Positions 1 to 14,790 of a DNA stretch of 64,000 nucleotides are shown piece by piece; positions within the stretch are counted from its first letter, which is position 1, and every line of letters starts with the position of its first letter. The notes beneath the pieces are model-generated. The model saw only the letters and a program-made list of their open reading frames with translations, was not told the DNA's origin and did not search any database. Location of the stretch: the NCBI GenBank assembly GCA_963969345.1, contig OZ017770.1, forward strand, positions 3,233,246 to 3,297,245, read 5' to 3'. This DNA is from Turbatrix aceti (lineage: Eukaryota; Nematoda; Chromadorea; Rhabditida; Panagrolaimidae). Made by a program: the position numbers and the translations under genes.

Positions 1-133
1 TCAAACAGCAAGTCTCTCCATCACACTTCGTACAAAAACTTCTATATTGTCCTGACACAAGTTGAAAAAAACTTATGATGACATGCAAAAGATATCAAAA
101 CACGGCCTCTACATCGGGACGAAAGCCGGCAGC

Positions 134-496
134 TTAGCGATCGAACTTGGCGGGGAAACGGCCCTCGTCACGGAGCTCATCCCACTTCTCAACCCAGTAG
201 CCGGGGCAGAAGTCCTTGTAGACGTTCTGGAAGAACTTGCAGGGAGAGTAGTCTTCGCCCATGAGTTCCTGGCAACGGTGGAAGTCGACGTAGTAGGCAA
301 AGCACTGGCGCTGCTTGCGGACTTGGGGGAAGCGGGCATCGTAGGGAGTAGACCAGATGGAGGTCTCACGGGCCTTCTCGTTGACTTCCTTGCTGAACCA
401 TTCGGGCGACTCGGGGTTGCGGAGAGCAGGAGTCTCTTCGGCAGCACGAGCGATGCGCTCACCGGTCGTTTCGGGGATCTCGAAAGCGGTGGCCAT
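134..496 (-). CDS. COX6B: Cytochrome c oxidase subunit 6B
   Basis: Single coding exon of 120 residues. The C-terminal two thirds carries the COX6B twin-cysteine helical hairpin: CFAYYVDFHRC (CX9C) followed by CKFFQNVYKDFC (CX10C), then the family-typical ending with W-V-E-K-W-D. In the family the protein sits on the intermembrane-space side of complex IV, is imported through the MIA40 disulfide relay and bridges the oxidase dimer. The N-terminal extension of about 45 residues makes it longer than vertebrate COX6B (about 86). The ATG at 496 was chosen because TTTTGCAG ends two bases upstream, either a 5'UTR intron or a trans-splice acceptor; the open frame that continues upstream to 649 is probably intron. 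Confidence 0.93.
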   Translation of the reverse strand: MATAFEIPETTGERIARAAEETPALRNPESPEWFSKEVNEKARETSIWSTPYDARFPQVRKQRQCFAYYVDFHRCQELMGEDYSPCKFFQNVYKDFCPGYWVEKWDELRDEGRFPAKFDR

Positions 497-1047
497 GACT
501 GCAAAATAAGAATAAAAATTATATAAAAATATAATTATTATCGATCCACGGAACATCAAACACGCTTCAGAAACCATCTTCTTGGTATGACGATTAAAGA
601 CGTGAAAGATAAAAAAACGGAACAATACAGACAATCCAGATAAACGCAAACCAACAAGCAGCTAACAGCGGTCATGCTCACGTCGCATCAATGAGAAAAT
701 ACACAGAGCTGATGTGCATGCAAAGCGCGCCAATTCAAAAATTGCACTGCAGCGCGGAAAATAAACGCGCATTAGCTAGGGATTCTTGAATTGAATACAC
801 ACGTTGACGAGAATCGAGTTTCTTTTGTGGTAATAGGGTTGATTAGCTTATCATTAAAAATTGAATTCATCAGGAATACGAAACATGAGAATTGTGATGC
901 AAAAATCAAGGCTTTTGTTCCAAAAACTAAGAATTTTGTTCCAAATTGATGATTTTCGCCTTATATTACTAGATTTTTGTTAATTTTGCCAGTTTATAAA
1001 AAACGATATGATTTTACGGATGTACCGTCAGTGAAGGTAATTTTCTG

Positions 1048-1329
1048 TCATTTATTCATGAAACTTTCCGACGCTGTTTTATAAATCTGGTTGCGGAACT
1101 GAATCTTTTGCTCTTTTCCAACCACCAGGGCAATGTGATACCTGTGGATTCCATCCACGTGTATGCTTTCAATCAATTCCATAAAAGACCTTTTGTCATT
1201 CTGAAGATGCGTGCGTGTATCGTGGAAATGCGTGTGCGAGTTCAGCCAACTTGATCCATTTTTGCAGTCTTCAGGCGCGTGCGACGTTCGCTGCAAGACC
1301 ACTGTGGGAAAGACAGCGTATATAGCCAC
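1048..1329 (-). CDS. Uncertain small ORF, 93 residues
   Basis: An uninterrupted frame on the minus strand between two divergent genes. The composition is protein-like (for example HVDGIHRYHIALVVGKEQK) and not low-complexity, but there is no recognisable domain, signal peptide or splice context. Its start overlaps the putative TATA element of the p115 gene. It may be chance coding potential or the remnant of a gene. Confidence 0.2.
   Translation of the reverse strand: MAIYAVFPTVVLQRTSHAPEDCKNGSSWLNSHTHFHDTRTHLQNDKRSFMELIESIHVDGIHRYHIALVVGKEQKIQFRNQIYKTASESFMNK
1319..1324 (+). promoter_or_regulatory. TATA-like element upstream of p115
   Basis: TATATA lies 50 bases before the p115 ATG. Position and composition fit a core promoter, but initiation cannot be placed from sequence alone. 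Confidence 0.3.
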
Positions 1330-1373
1330 GGAGAAGACGTTATCGCTCCACGCCTCATCTTCAGATTTAGATC

Positions 1374-4254
1374 ATGGCTTCTGATGAGCGCGATATCGAG
1401 GCTCTCGTCGATGTTTTGTCCTCCTATACGGCTTTGGAAGATTGCCGTGATGCTCTAAATCAACTTCTGGACCTTTGTAAGGGTGGCGTAAGTTATATTT
1501 ACCTTTTTTTTTATATTTGATCATTTTTTGTACCGTTTTTTTATTCTAGGACTATCGTATTTCGGTTGCCACGTATGGCAAGCGTCAATACATTGATTTG
1601 CTCAAGTCCGATGATGCTGGCATCGTTGACACCACGCTGCAGATCATTTTGCGCGTATTCTCGAGCGACCACAACGAGGATGACGGCATTGGTGCCCAGC
1701 TGGTGAAGACATACCTCAACACCACCGGATTCCTGGCAAATATTCAAACTCACCTCTCGTCTTCCTCCTTTGCTGCCCGAAACAAGGCTTTGGAGATTGT
1801 TCATCGTTGCCTCACGGTTCAGCTCGTGGAGACGTGTGATCGAATTGTCGAATTCCCAGCTGCCATCTCCGACATTGTTGACCTGCTCACTGACAAACAC
1901 GAGTTTCTCCGCAATACTGCCATTGTCGTCGTCACCAAGCTGGTCAAGGGAAATAGCAACATCAAGAACATGCTCCTTTTCGGAAACGTTTTTCAGCATG
2001 TCTTGGACATTGCTAGCAAAGAGGAAGTTGATTGTAAGTTTTTATACTCATTTTTTCAACACTGAACTAAAACATTTTATCTTGCAGCGATCGTCATCGA
2101 AGACTGCTTCTACATCGTCCACAGCCTTCTGGAACGCAACGATAAGGGTCGCCGACTTTTCAGCGAAACTTCCCTTCTCCAGAAACTTGTCTTTTTCGTC
2201 AACGAGTTTTTGGAGCACAGTTCTCAGGGTGGTATTGGCGAGTGGGGTCCTCAGCATGCAAACAACCTCCAACGCATCCTCTCTTGCGTCAACGTCCTTG
2301 TTTGGTCAAACGACGGTAATGATTATCACAACCAGCTCTGCTTTGACAGTGAAGGTCTGACTTTTCCCTTGTTTGTCCAATCTCTGGACTATCGCGAGAC
2401 GGGACTTCTTCATATCATCTGGGAAACCGTTGGCTACCTCTTGCGTGGCAACAACATCGTTCAAGCGAACTTTGGCAAGAGAACAGTTATGTCGTCTGAT
2501 GATAATCCAGAATTGTTTGTCGACTATCTGCTTCTTTGCATCTTTAACGAGGAAATGAACAAGGAAGAACGCTACGCCGCCTACTTTTGCGTGGCGTCTT
2601 GGCTTTACAAAGACGGTGTATCTAAGCTTGAACTCCTCAACCAGCTCGAAACTGAAAACTCTATCGCCCGTAATACCGTTATTGGCGCACTCACCACCGA
2701 AGGAACTAGCCCGGAACTCGTGTGGTATGCTACTTCGATTATTCTCAATGCCACGGTCAATAATGTGAGCTTTGCCACCTTCAAGCCTCTTTTCGTCAAA
2801 GAAGGCGAACGCAACGTCATGCTCTTGGAGCATTTGTACAACTATCTGGTAAGTTGATTGGCAATGAAAAATTCAAACATGATATCTGTTAATTTTTTAG
2901 GCTCTGGTGGATTGCTCCGAAGAGAATTTGCCCATTCACATCGGAATCCTCGGCCTTATTGCTGGCTACCTTTATCAGTTCAACGAAGCTATCGAAATCT
3001 TCATGAAAATCGAAGGACTGGTTGACTACATCACTGGAATCCTGTGTATGTCATTTTGTTGCACTATGCTAATTTTTTATTCGTTTTATTTTCAGCTGAT
3101 CAGGTTCTCAACCACCTTGACGCCAAAAAGAACCGCCTTCTCCAGGGAATGGCCGCCGTCATCGTTGCTATCTGTGTCAAATTTTGGAAGCCTTCGAAGC
3201 TGTCCAAAATGTTTGTTTTACCGTAATGCAAAATTTGTGTGCACAGTACTTTTTTTTCAGGGAAGACTTCCGAACTCTTCTGGGCCGCAGAGTCGGCAAC
3301 GAACAGATTGTCAGTGCCCTCAATTACATCTGCCGCAATGAATGGTACATCTCCGCCGTCAAAGAGCCCTTCTACTGGTCCATCATGGATAACAACCCCA
3401 TCATGCTTGATCACACCTATTGCGACTTTCTGCTCCACCGTGTCGCTCCTTTTGTCAAGTTCTTCACCGGTGACAGTGATATTCTGACTGATGCTGAAGC
3501 TCGTGCATTTGTGGACCTTCGTCGCCAGCAGACCGAGACTATTGATCTTCTGAAATCCAGCATCGAGAAAACGAACCTCGGCTTGGTGCCTGCTACCAAA
3601 GCTGAGGCTGATGCTGAGCGTAAACTGCTTCTCGACGATATGGAGCGGATTATGAACCGCACGATCGCCAGGGAGACTATGTTCCCCTCTGATACCCTTG
3701 AAGGTCTCCGGCACTCCGCTCATATTTTGAGTTATTGTACTTTGAACAAAAGTATCGTAAGTTTTTGTCATTTTTTATCAAAGTATTTAGTAGGATGCTA
3801 AAAAAGGTCGTTTTCATGCTCATAATTTTTGCATCTAAAAAGGAAGCTATACAAAGAGCGATTTTTTATTGTTACATCTAATGGGCCACATTACATTAGA
3901 TGTGACCTTATTATGTTACGTTCTTTCCGTATGAGTCGTCGCAGACTCCAACTTTAAGGCGGTAAAGTAAACCCGTTTTTTTTTATTTTTCATAGGTGTT
4001 TTTTATTGGTTTTTGTAAGGCGGGATCAAACAGGATGAAAGCGAACTCGAAAGATGAAACGGTGGCCAAAAAGTTTGTACTATTAATGAAAAAAAGTAAC
4101 AGAATGACCAGATTTTTAAAAATTATTGTTGCAGATTAACAATCTTCAAGCTCTTCTGAATGCCACCCACGAATCTGCCGAGACTTATAACACTGAGGTC
4201 CAGAACTTGAAGAAGAACGTTTCGGAGTTTGTCCGCAAAGATTATCAACATTAA
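1374..4254 (+). CDS. USO1: General vesicular transport factor p115/USO1
   Basis: Exons 1374-1487, 1550-2033, 2088-2848, 2901-3045, 3096-3210, 3261-3756 and 4135-4254 join in phase to 744 residues. The product is an armadillo-type helical repeat protein. Segments such as IVIEDCFYIVHSLLERN and GRRVGNEQIVSALNYI match the p115 globular head (vertebrate IVVEDCLILLQNLL and RIGKENFIEKLGFI). p115 tethers COPI/COPII vesicles at the Golgi with Rab1, golgins and SNAREs. The C-terminal part (about residues 600-744) is charged and helical, with a short coiled coil in the last 39-residue exon. Vertebrate p115 is about 960 residues with a long coiled-coil tail, so this copy is tail-shortened. The last intron is 378 bases, far longer than the others. 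An acceptor-like TTTAG lies three bases before the ATG. Confidence 0.85.
3871..3906. repeat. Inverted repeat in the last p115 intron
   Basis: Arms GTTACATCTAATG and CATTAGATGTGAC pair at 12 of 13 positions, with a G-T at the remaining one, around a 10-base loop. This could fold in the pre-mRNA. No mature small-RNA signature can be claimed. Confidence 0.5.
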
Positions 4255-5155
4255 TTTTGTTGATGCCAAAAACTGGACACATGAAACAAAGTTTGCGCTA
4301 CTGGTATTTGTTGCTTTAATAAACTTCTGATTGGAGTTTGTTATCAGCGCAGAATATAGAAAGGAGCTGGCAAAATGACAAATGATCAACCTTTCCGGGA
4401 AGAGGGACTGGCACTAATCTTCTTCTTTTTTTGTCCGCCTGTTTGTAAGGTCGCCAGACGACAACAAGTGAGTTGGGTGCTGCTAAATGCGATTAGTTGG
4501 ATAAAAAAAGTGTATACACACCAACGTCGCACACAAGTGTCATCGTCATAATACTCAACTTGGATTCAGTTCTTTTAGCCTTGACTTAACTGTCAAGTAT
4601 GTCAGATGAGGATCCACACTTTTTGTATTGTTGAAAAGTAACGTTGGTGGCGCATGCCAAGTGGTATAATTGCATTCTTGACACTCCATGATCACTCGCT
4701 GTCGCGGGGCAGGCAGCAGTGCTCTTTTCTATGCGGATGAACCTCATTTTCATACTGTAGCCCATAGCAACTTCTCTTCTTTTTCGTCTCCCGCATTATG
4801 TATGAAGGAATACGATTATTTCGATGCCAAAAATTAGATCCAATCCGTTTAAGTGCGCGAAAAAGTTTGGTTTTGGTCGTCGGAAACCAGGCGCCGGTTT
4901 GTCGCTAACTCTGCGTGCGCCCCTCACACTCCATTGCCTTCTACAACAGAATACAGTAGAATGACGAGCGTATCCAATGGTGCATTACTCCATTTCAGAG
5001 ATAGCAAAGAAATTGACGTTTGTTTGTTTTATACCATAACGACTGTTACCAAAAAACCGGAAGACAAGAGGAAAGGCCACCTTGAAAGTATAATAAATGC
5101 CAAGAAGAATGGAAAAACTTGTGGTGAGCGTAATAATTTAACAAATCTGGGTGCA
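4255..5155. other. Convergent intergenic region
   Basis: The 3' flank of p115 (+) and of the Fez-type gene (-). An open frame at 4853-5200 on the plus strand is not supported by splice sites or homology. Nothing else was recognised. Confidence 0.5.
4318..4323 (+). terminator. Polyadenylation signal of p115
   Basis: AATAAA lies 63 bases after the p115 stop codon, a normal spacing for a short nematode 3'UTR. Confidence 0.6.
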
Positions 5156-6273
5156 TTACAAGTCATCAATTTGATGAATCTTCCGGATGTGCTTCTTTAG
5201 ATCAAAATTGCGACAGAAACCCTTGGAACAAACTTGGCAGGTGTAAGGCTTGGTATCGTTGTGGGTGTGCATGTGAAAGGCCAGGTTGTAGGAGTGATGG
5301 AAAGCTTTGCCACAGATGCTGCACTTGAACCGCTTTTCTCCGGTATGAGTTAGCTTGTGATTCTTATAGTTTCCATTCTGGTGAAATCCCTTGCCACAGA
5401 ATTCGCAGATGTATGGTTTAAATCCTGAAATCGTGTTCTTGTTAACCAGGACATGAAACGGGAATGACGACAGACCTGAATGTATCCGGATGTGGGTGTT
5501 CAGTGTAGACGAGCGGTTGAAGCATTTTCCACAGATTTTGCACTACAACAGGGAACGGATTAGCAAGTTTAATGCTTCACCCGGAAAATGATAAACATAC
5601 GGTGTGGGGCTTTTCTGCCGTGTGGATGATCTTATGACGGCACAGTGTCGATGCTTGTCGAAAAGCCTTGCCACAAACCTAAGACATAAACATTGAAGAT
5701 GCCCGGGACTACAGAATGAAGCGACAAGTGTCTGTTTGACACCAAATAATCACATTTGATGTCTCTAAGGATAGGCTAACAATCTCAGAACCAGAAAAGC
5801 TCTGTATCCAAAAAGGGCACTTATACGCCAACTCGTGTTCCCTCCCGGGCAACATAATTATTATAATTAGTCCCTGAACTTACTTTACATTGAAACGGTC
5901 TGGCACCGGTGTGTACCGGCATGTGGCGTGTAAGATTGTAGTGAGCACTGAATACTTTGCCGCATTCCGGACACGCAAAGCCTTTGTTTTCGGCGGTACT
6001 GCTGCTGCTACGACTCGGACTATCACTAGACCCACTGCAGGTTGGCACGATGGAGGGTGACGTTGACCTGAGAAGACTCGCTATCGAGAAGGGCAACTCT
6101 TCGACGGCTAGGTTGCCCGAAACAGACATTTTCTGACTGCCAACCAACTTCCACTGAGTGTTCATCTCGTGTTCGCCACGGCCTTTTTTGCAGCTCCATA
6201 AAATCAGCACTATTGCCAGTTTGAGTGTGGTAGGCGTGTCATAACCAATACTTTTGCTCTGTCCCTTATCCAT
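5156..6273 (-). CDS. FEZF: Fez-family C2H2 zinc-finger transcription factor
   Basis: Exons (transcript order) 5884-6273, 5601-5678, 5476-5542 and 5156-5424 join to 267 residues. Six consecutive C2H2 fingers occupy about residues 105-260 and match the Fez signature finger by finger: [76 protein letters not shown] and [14 protein letters not shown]. Upstream, LPFSIASLL is an engrailed-homology-1 motif (F-S-I-x-x-L-L), which in Fez proteins recruits Groucho/TLE, so the protein is probably a repressor. Fez genes pattern anterior brain and neurons. The ATG at 6273 follows TTTTACAG by one base. Linkers are HTG/HSG types. The short N-terminus (about 100 residues against more than 200 in vertebrates) is the main difference. 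Confidence 0.92.
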
Positions 6274-8152
6274 ACTGTAAAAATCGTTTGTGCACCATTT
6301 CTTCCCTTAGACGGCCACCGCCTGTGACTTGCCTCCCATTCGTCCTCTTTTTTTTCATTCATCCATTTTTCCTTGTATCAAATGTATTTATTTACTGGTA
6401 ACAAAATAATATCAAAATTTAGATATAGTGGGCAAAATAGGTAGAAGGCTCCAAGTATAAGTGAAGCGTAATTTTGGAAAAAACCTGAACAGGTTAAAAG
6501 CCACGAGCCGAACCAAGGGTGTAGGAGGGATGTTAATTGTCGAAAATAATCCACAGATTGACTTGATTATTATGGTCACTCAGATAATAAACTGTTAGAG
6601 TTAAATGAACAAAGGCATCGAGAAGGACAATACGCAGTGCCGAAGAACGAGTGATTGTTGCTATAAAAATTACAAAAGGCAAACGCGACGAGTAATAAGG
6701 CTTTTTTTGTTTTGTACAAAAGATAAAAATGAAAAGTGTGGGTAATAATTGAGAAAGTGTTTTTTTGTGGTATACTAATGTCAGAGTTAATGCACGGGGT
6801 AAATGAAGAAGAGTTGACGTCAACCACTGGCATTGCAGAGAGGGAATAATATCGAGAAAGTTTCGTGGTAACTGACTAAGTTAATGATTCTGGGAAATCA
6901 AATATACAAATTATGCGCTAGGCAATCGTCAAGTTTTTTTTTCATAAATTTTGCAAAAAAGGTAATACCGTATTAAATTTTTGTGATTTTTGGGTATGAC
7001 AAACCAGATGAAAAGAATTAATAAATTCGTGATTGAAAGACGAGTATTGAGTACAAGATAGGCAAAGCAGTGGCTAGATATCATGGGGAGTAGTTAAGTG
7101 CCAGATTACATTTAGTTAGATAAAAAAAAGTAACACGCAAGCAGAATAATGGTACACGGATACGACGGGGAATCACAGATTGAAAAAAATAATAACAAAT
7201 AATAATAATTTTGTGTTTTTGCTATGGGCTAGAGTGAAATGAACCTGAACAACTGTTTTGATTTTGACTTGTATGAGAACATGATTACACACAAAAATAG
7301 CTGAAGGAAAAGTAGTTAGTTGCATGTTTTTTGGACGTTTTAAATAGTCATTGCAAAAAGCACATAATTCTTTGGCCAGAACAATCATTGAAGATAAAAA
7401 ACAAAACAAAAAAAAGTGAGAACGGATGAGCATATGTGTTATTACTGAGTAGGGGACAATTGAAGAGTGTTCAAAATGCAAGCCGTAATTTGCGCTTGTT
7501 ACGACAAAATGGAACGCAAAGACACAAAAATGAGAAAACAAAAAGGAATGTTGATGACAAGTATCGTAAAGGCATGGATGATCGCGATTATTGAGAGTTC
7601 GAAAAGTTTGGTTTGATGAGCAAGTGTGACGAGATTTTCCCATGTGACAGAGATTATGCATTGGTATCACAAAATGATGATATCTTGAAACGGGAGCAAA
7701 CGATGTGACAAAGAAAAGCAATGTTAGCACTGTTGTGTGTGTATGTGATGAATATGAACAATAGAACGATTTGCTAACGCTAAAAATGTTATATGGCAAA
7801 ATACAATTGAGATAACAATACGTAAGAGATGTTCCTTGAAAAAAGACTACTACAGATATCACGTTGTAACTGGGTTAGAAAAGTATATCTGCGAAATACA
7901 TGTTACCAAATACAAAATGACGAACATACAAAAAAGGTATACAAAAATAACCTGTCACAATAAAAATGCAAGTGTGGCCTGTGATATAACTACGGTTTAA
8001 AAATTCCAGAACAGGTTCACAATAAAAAAGCACCCAGTGCGAAGGGAGAGAATGTTAACCCGTGTGCCTATAGCCCACCGTAAAAAGTATTTGAGGATGT
8101 GGATACGTCATGGAAACGTGAAAAGCTGTACGTGGGTGTGACAAAAGTTGAG
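6274..8152. other. AT-rich intergenic region and probable 3'UTR
   Basis: Lies upstream of the Fez-type gene and downstream of the minus-strand gene that ends at 8153. It is A/T-rich with many homopolymer runs. A 229-codon minus-strand open frame (7173-7862) is compositionally simple (F, H, S, C and L rich) and judged non-coding. No RNA gene or repeat family was recognised. Confidence 0.5.
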
Positions 8153-10014
8153 CTACAATTTAAGGGACCGAAATTTGAGTTCATAAGGCATCGGGAAAGC
8201 GTACTCAAAGCCCCAGTCGGGTTCGTCGACTGGAGTTTGACTGGTAGACGACGTGCGTGAGACAGGACCTCCGGGTGCGGCACTGAACGTGTTAACGTCG
8301 TGCTTCAGCGGGATACCGGTGTGAGGCGAGGTGATGGGCGTCGCCGAGAGAGGCTTGCCGTCTTCGAGACCGTTGGGCGGCGAGCGATCATGCATGAGTC
8401 CCTGATGAAGATTGAAGAACGGGATGAAGCCGTTGGCATCACGGACTTGAGAACCGGGACGACTAAAGCCGCAGCTACACTTGCAAGTGCATCCTACGTT
8501 CTGACCAACTCCAACCTGTAAAAAAGAAATGACCACTGCAGATGAAATCATAAAACTCACATCGCTAGAAGCCTGAACAGCAACACTTCGACGGAAATCC
8601 TGACCCTGGGTCGGGATCAAAGGTGTCGAGGAGAACGTATCACGCATGAAATCGTTCGAGTTCGAACCGTGCAAGATACCGTGCATGTGTTGAGGAGTAC
8701 GCGTCGGGTTCGGAAGTCCAGCAGAAAGCGGAGGTCCGGCGGTCGGAATTGTCTCATTTCCAAGCCAGTTGGCCGTAGCCGGAGGTCGCTGGATCGGCGT
8801 GATCGTGTCGTCTAAAGCCAAGCAAAAATAATAATTCACTTCCAAAATAAATCAAAATGCTAACCAATCATGTTTTGACCAAATTGACCGTTGGTAAACT
8901 GCATGATGCGAGCAACGTGGCTCGTGTTGCAGTACGTCGTTTGCTTGAGCACTGCGGGGGTGTAGTAGAGGGGGAAATGCTAAAAAAAAACCATAAATTA
9001 AGTAATAAAACACTCTCGTAACACTAACTAACCTTGTCAATGAACGTGTGGTACTCAAAGTAGGGTATGTTACGCCGCACCGATACGAAGAACTTGGCCG
9101 GAAATGGTGAAAACACAAACGGATGACGGTTGAGGAAATCTACAAATCTTGCACGGTGCGTTCCAATGCTGTCTTTCATGTTGCGGGAAATTTGCGGGGT
9201 AGCATGGAAGAAGGAAAACAGAGCATCCGATGCAGCTGCACCCCCGCGGCGAAGAAGGAAGCCAGCAAGCATGAATACGCTCGTGTAGATATCCGGCGGC
9301 TGGAGGTATACTCCGTCGTTCTCAGTAATGCCAAAGATGTACGAACGACGTTCGATAAACTGACGACGCTTCAAGCTGCTTGAGCCAATGTAGCGGTACA
9401 ATCCCTCATCTCCGGAATTACTGATGCGACTGTGAAGAGACGACAGTGGGATAACGTTCATCCGACACTGCACAAAGAGGTTTAGCAGATATGTAACTGC
9501 GTTCGTCTCTGCTTCAAGTGAATAAGGATCTCGAGAGTTGCTGCAGTTGATGTCGGCTGCCTCAAGATCGATTTCCTTTTTTTCTTTACCGTCAACATTT
9601 AAATCCTGAAAAAAAAACGATACTTTGAACACGTCATCTTAGTTTGTATTCTGCGATCATACCTGATCCAAAAGCGGAGAAACGTAGTTTGCTATCCAGT
9701 CATTTGAATCACTGGGAAGTGCTTGGAAAGTCAGCAGAAATCCAGGACGCAGAACCGTCGTCAGATCGGTCACACCCTGAAATTGTCAACAAATGATAAG
9801 AAACTTTCTTATTGCGTAAATTGGTGCAAAAAAATGATGTGCATACCTGATCGCAAAAATCCTTGAGCTGAAAAGAAACAGTGCCATTGCTCGGTCGATT
9901 TGCCGCAATCAAGCCCGCCTTTGAACTGAGCCAAGTCAATTTTCCGCTTCCACGAATGACATTGGCAGGCATAGGTACTTGAAACTTTGGAAAAGCAATA
10001 CTCCCGTTATCCAT
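8153..10014 (-). CDS. Unrecognised 527-residue protein with two similar helical modules and a CxCxCxC tail motif
   Basis: Exons 9847-10014, 9663-9776, 9033-9605, 8865-8979, 8561-8811 and 8153-8515 keep phase throughout. I cannot name the family. The first 95 residues look like a small beta-rich (OB/cold-shock-like) unit with KLTWLSSKAGLIAA and GTVSFQLKDFCD. Residues about 130-290 contain two related stretches of about 55 residues, each ending F...R..F.F followed by a beta segment (IERRSYIFGI and LNRHPFVFSP), reminiscent of winged-helix/LOTUS-type repeats. The tail is Pro/Ser/Thr-rich with GCTCKCSCGF, a possible metal site. There is no signal peptide or membrane span, so it is probably cytoplasmic or nuclear. 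RNA binding is only a guess. The ATG at 10014 follows TTTTTTTCAG by nine bases, so the open frame above it is likely a 5'UTR intron. Confidence 0.72.
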
Positions 10015-12436
10015 AATTGCAGGCTGAAAAAAAGAAAAAATCTTCAAAAATATTCGCCGACAACGTTGTTTTTTGTGTGCGCGAAAAAACAAATTGTGCA
10101 TAAATGGGTGGTACTGCAGAAAAACACACCGGCAAAAAAATAACGCATTGAAGACAGGAAAGGGAAAAACTACACGATACGTATAATAAATAACAAGACA
10201 AAAAAATTCTGCCGGGCTTGTGCACAATTCGGAAACTACTGACGGATTATGAAAAGTCCGGAGTGAAGAGAGAGGCAAGAAACAAAACAAAAAAAGAGAA
10301 GAACGCATTTCGTAGAGATCGAAAATGCATGTACATGCTGTGTTTTTTGTTCTGTTACATCTCGTAAATGTAATCGTAATCGCTTTACAGAGAAGAGGAA
10401 AATGCGTGAAAGAGTGAGAAGGGGTAATAGAAATCAAAATCGAAAGAATAGAGATGACGTACAAAATAAACTGAGTGAGTTGCATTTTTTTAAACGCTAC
10501 GGCAACCACGACACCACGAAGCACACAAATGGCAGCGCAGTAAACAACAATGCAAGCACTAGAGAGAAAAGTCAGTCAAGTCATTTACCTGAAATGAAGA
10601 ACTTATTAACAGCACACTAAATTGGCCGTTTTTCCTGCATATAGAAAGCTCGTACAAACAAAATCACGAGCACAATGAACGTTAGTTAGCATGTGCACAC
10701 ATACATCTAAAAACACCATCCACAAGTCTACTGTACGTCTTTCGAGTATTCCAATGAAGACACAGTGCGTACGCCTGCCTCTCGGCTGCAAGGGGGTCAG
10801 TCGCTAGTAACTGGGGATGCACACAACTATACATTTTGCAAAAAGCCAGCCAACACAAGCGGCCGCGCAGCCAGCCCGGTCGGCCGTTTGCGACCGGCTC
10901 AAAACCAACATATTCTACACAAATGCTAGTTGTTGTTCACCGACGGTTAGTATAGGGAGTAAAATAAGACTTGTTACTTTCTGCGACATATACTATAGCC
11001 CCGGTGCTGGTGTCTCAGTGATGATCATTTTATGGAATGAGCAAGGGAGAATCTGCTAAGTGCCGATAAAGGGACTATCTTAAAACAATTGACGGGTGCC
11101 CATTGATAAGCAAAAAAATGGACGAAAAAGAGTTCTTTTTTTTATGGATGTGTGATGTGCTCTTAAAGGGACGCCTGACTGTCGACTCGACTGACTATTG
11201 AACCCTATTCCTTCAACCACTGCAGTGCGTATGTATAACCAAAAAAAGGAGTAACAAGGCTTTTTATGGAAACATAAAGCACAGCAAAGTGTGAAAAAAA
11301 TTCAGAACAATCGATAGATATATCCTTGATGCTCATTGAGCACGTCTTACAAAACACACCGCTATTCGTTTATGTTTGCTTCTTACATTCAGAAAAAAAA
11401 ATTTGTTAAACGTCCACAAATGTACAATTGAAACGCTACACGCCTGCAGTGGCTGGTAGGCAGGAGAGCGCACCGTTTCAATTTTTTCCTGAATACCAAC
11501 CGACCTATCGCAGTGAAAAACTACCAAATAATGATAAAAGAAACAGGCGATATTTATATCAAACACGACACTGGAGAAAACACTGCTCGATTTGAAAAAA
11601 AACACTCGGAGTTGAAAAAAAATAAGGAGCGACCATGAAGGTGTAAAAAAAAGAGTTATGGTGTTGGAGAAAATCAAATGAACAACAATATTCGCAAGCG
11701 GGCAGTGGGTGCAATAAAGAGGAGTCCCAATCGCACACCACACCACAACCATCTATCTATCTATTGATGAACACTTCACAAATCTGAATTGTTTCATACA
11801 GATCATGCGCAATAAAATTGAACACTATATACCCCCACATACTTGATGCAAAAATTGAATCGTAATTGCTAGCATGCTAAAAATATATGGTATGAGGCAA
11901 TTTGATGATTGCACAATTGTTTTGCTTGCAATTAGACAATTGATACATCATTGCTACACTTTGCAACAACAAACTAGCTCAAAAGTTTTAACGAAAGCAT
12001 AAAAACAACAATTATTTTTGCGCCGCATTACAAACCACGCGGAGAACGAGTCCGCTCTGTCAATTTATCAAACTGTGAAAACAAGACAATGGCAAGCAGA
12101 AAAGTATACGCCGGCATGTAAAAAAATCAATAATTAATTTACATATAATGCGCAAATATTGAAAACAGGTCTCTCGTATTCTTGGTGTGTCACGGACATT
12201 TTATTACTTGTAGAAAGATGTTTTAGCAAAAAGGCCGCTTGTCGAAGTCGCATCTAATCGAAATGACACATTCACAAGTGGAGAACACTTTGCAAGAGGA
12301 TCGAATATTCCAGTGAAGACGCTTTTCACAGCAGCGCTGCGCTATGGCTTTCTTCTTCCATGCAACCTTTGTAATAGTAAAAAAAAAGATTTTTTAACAT
12401 CTCGTTCTACCTTTATATATTTTCTTTTTTTAGCCA
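10015..12436. other. Divergent intergenic region
   Basis: Promoters of the 527-residue gene (-) and Miro (+), including a probable 5'UTR intron just above 10020. A short TCTATCTATCTATCTA tract lies near 11752. Open frames here (for example 10402-10620 and 11333-11752) are A/T- or F/S/H-rich and unsupported. Confidence 0.5.

Positions 12437-14790
<2,354 letters not shown>

Larger units (their letters stand above)
497..1373. other. Divergent intergenic region
   Basis: Separates COX6B (-) from p115 (+). It is AT-rich in the middle and holds a TATA-like element near the p115 side and one uncertain minus-strand open frame (1048-1329). No RNA gene was seen. Confidence 0.5.

Noticed and set aside
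7173..7862. 229-codon minus-strand open frame
   Set aside because: Composition is simple (F, H, S, C), there is no domain or splice context, and it lies in the AT-rich 3' flank of the 527-residue gene.
10015..10524. Upstream extension of the first exon of the 527-residue gene
   Set aside because: A strong TTTTTTTCAG lies just before the chosen ATG, and the upstream sequence is low-complexity F/S/C.
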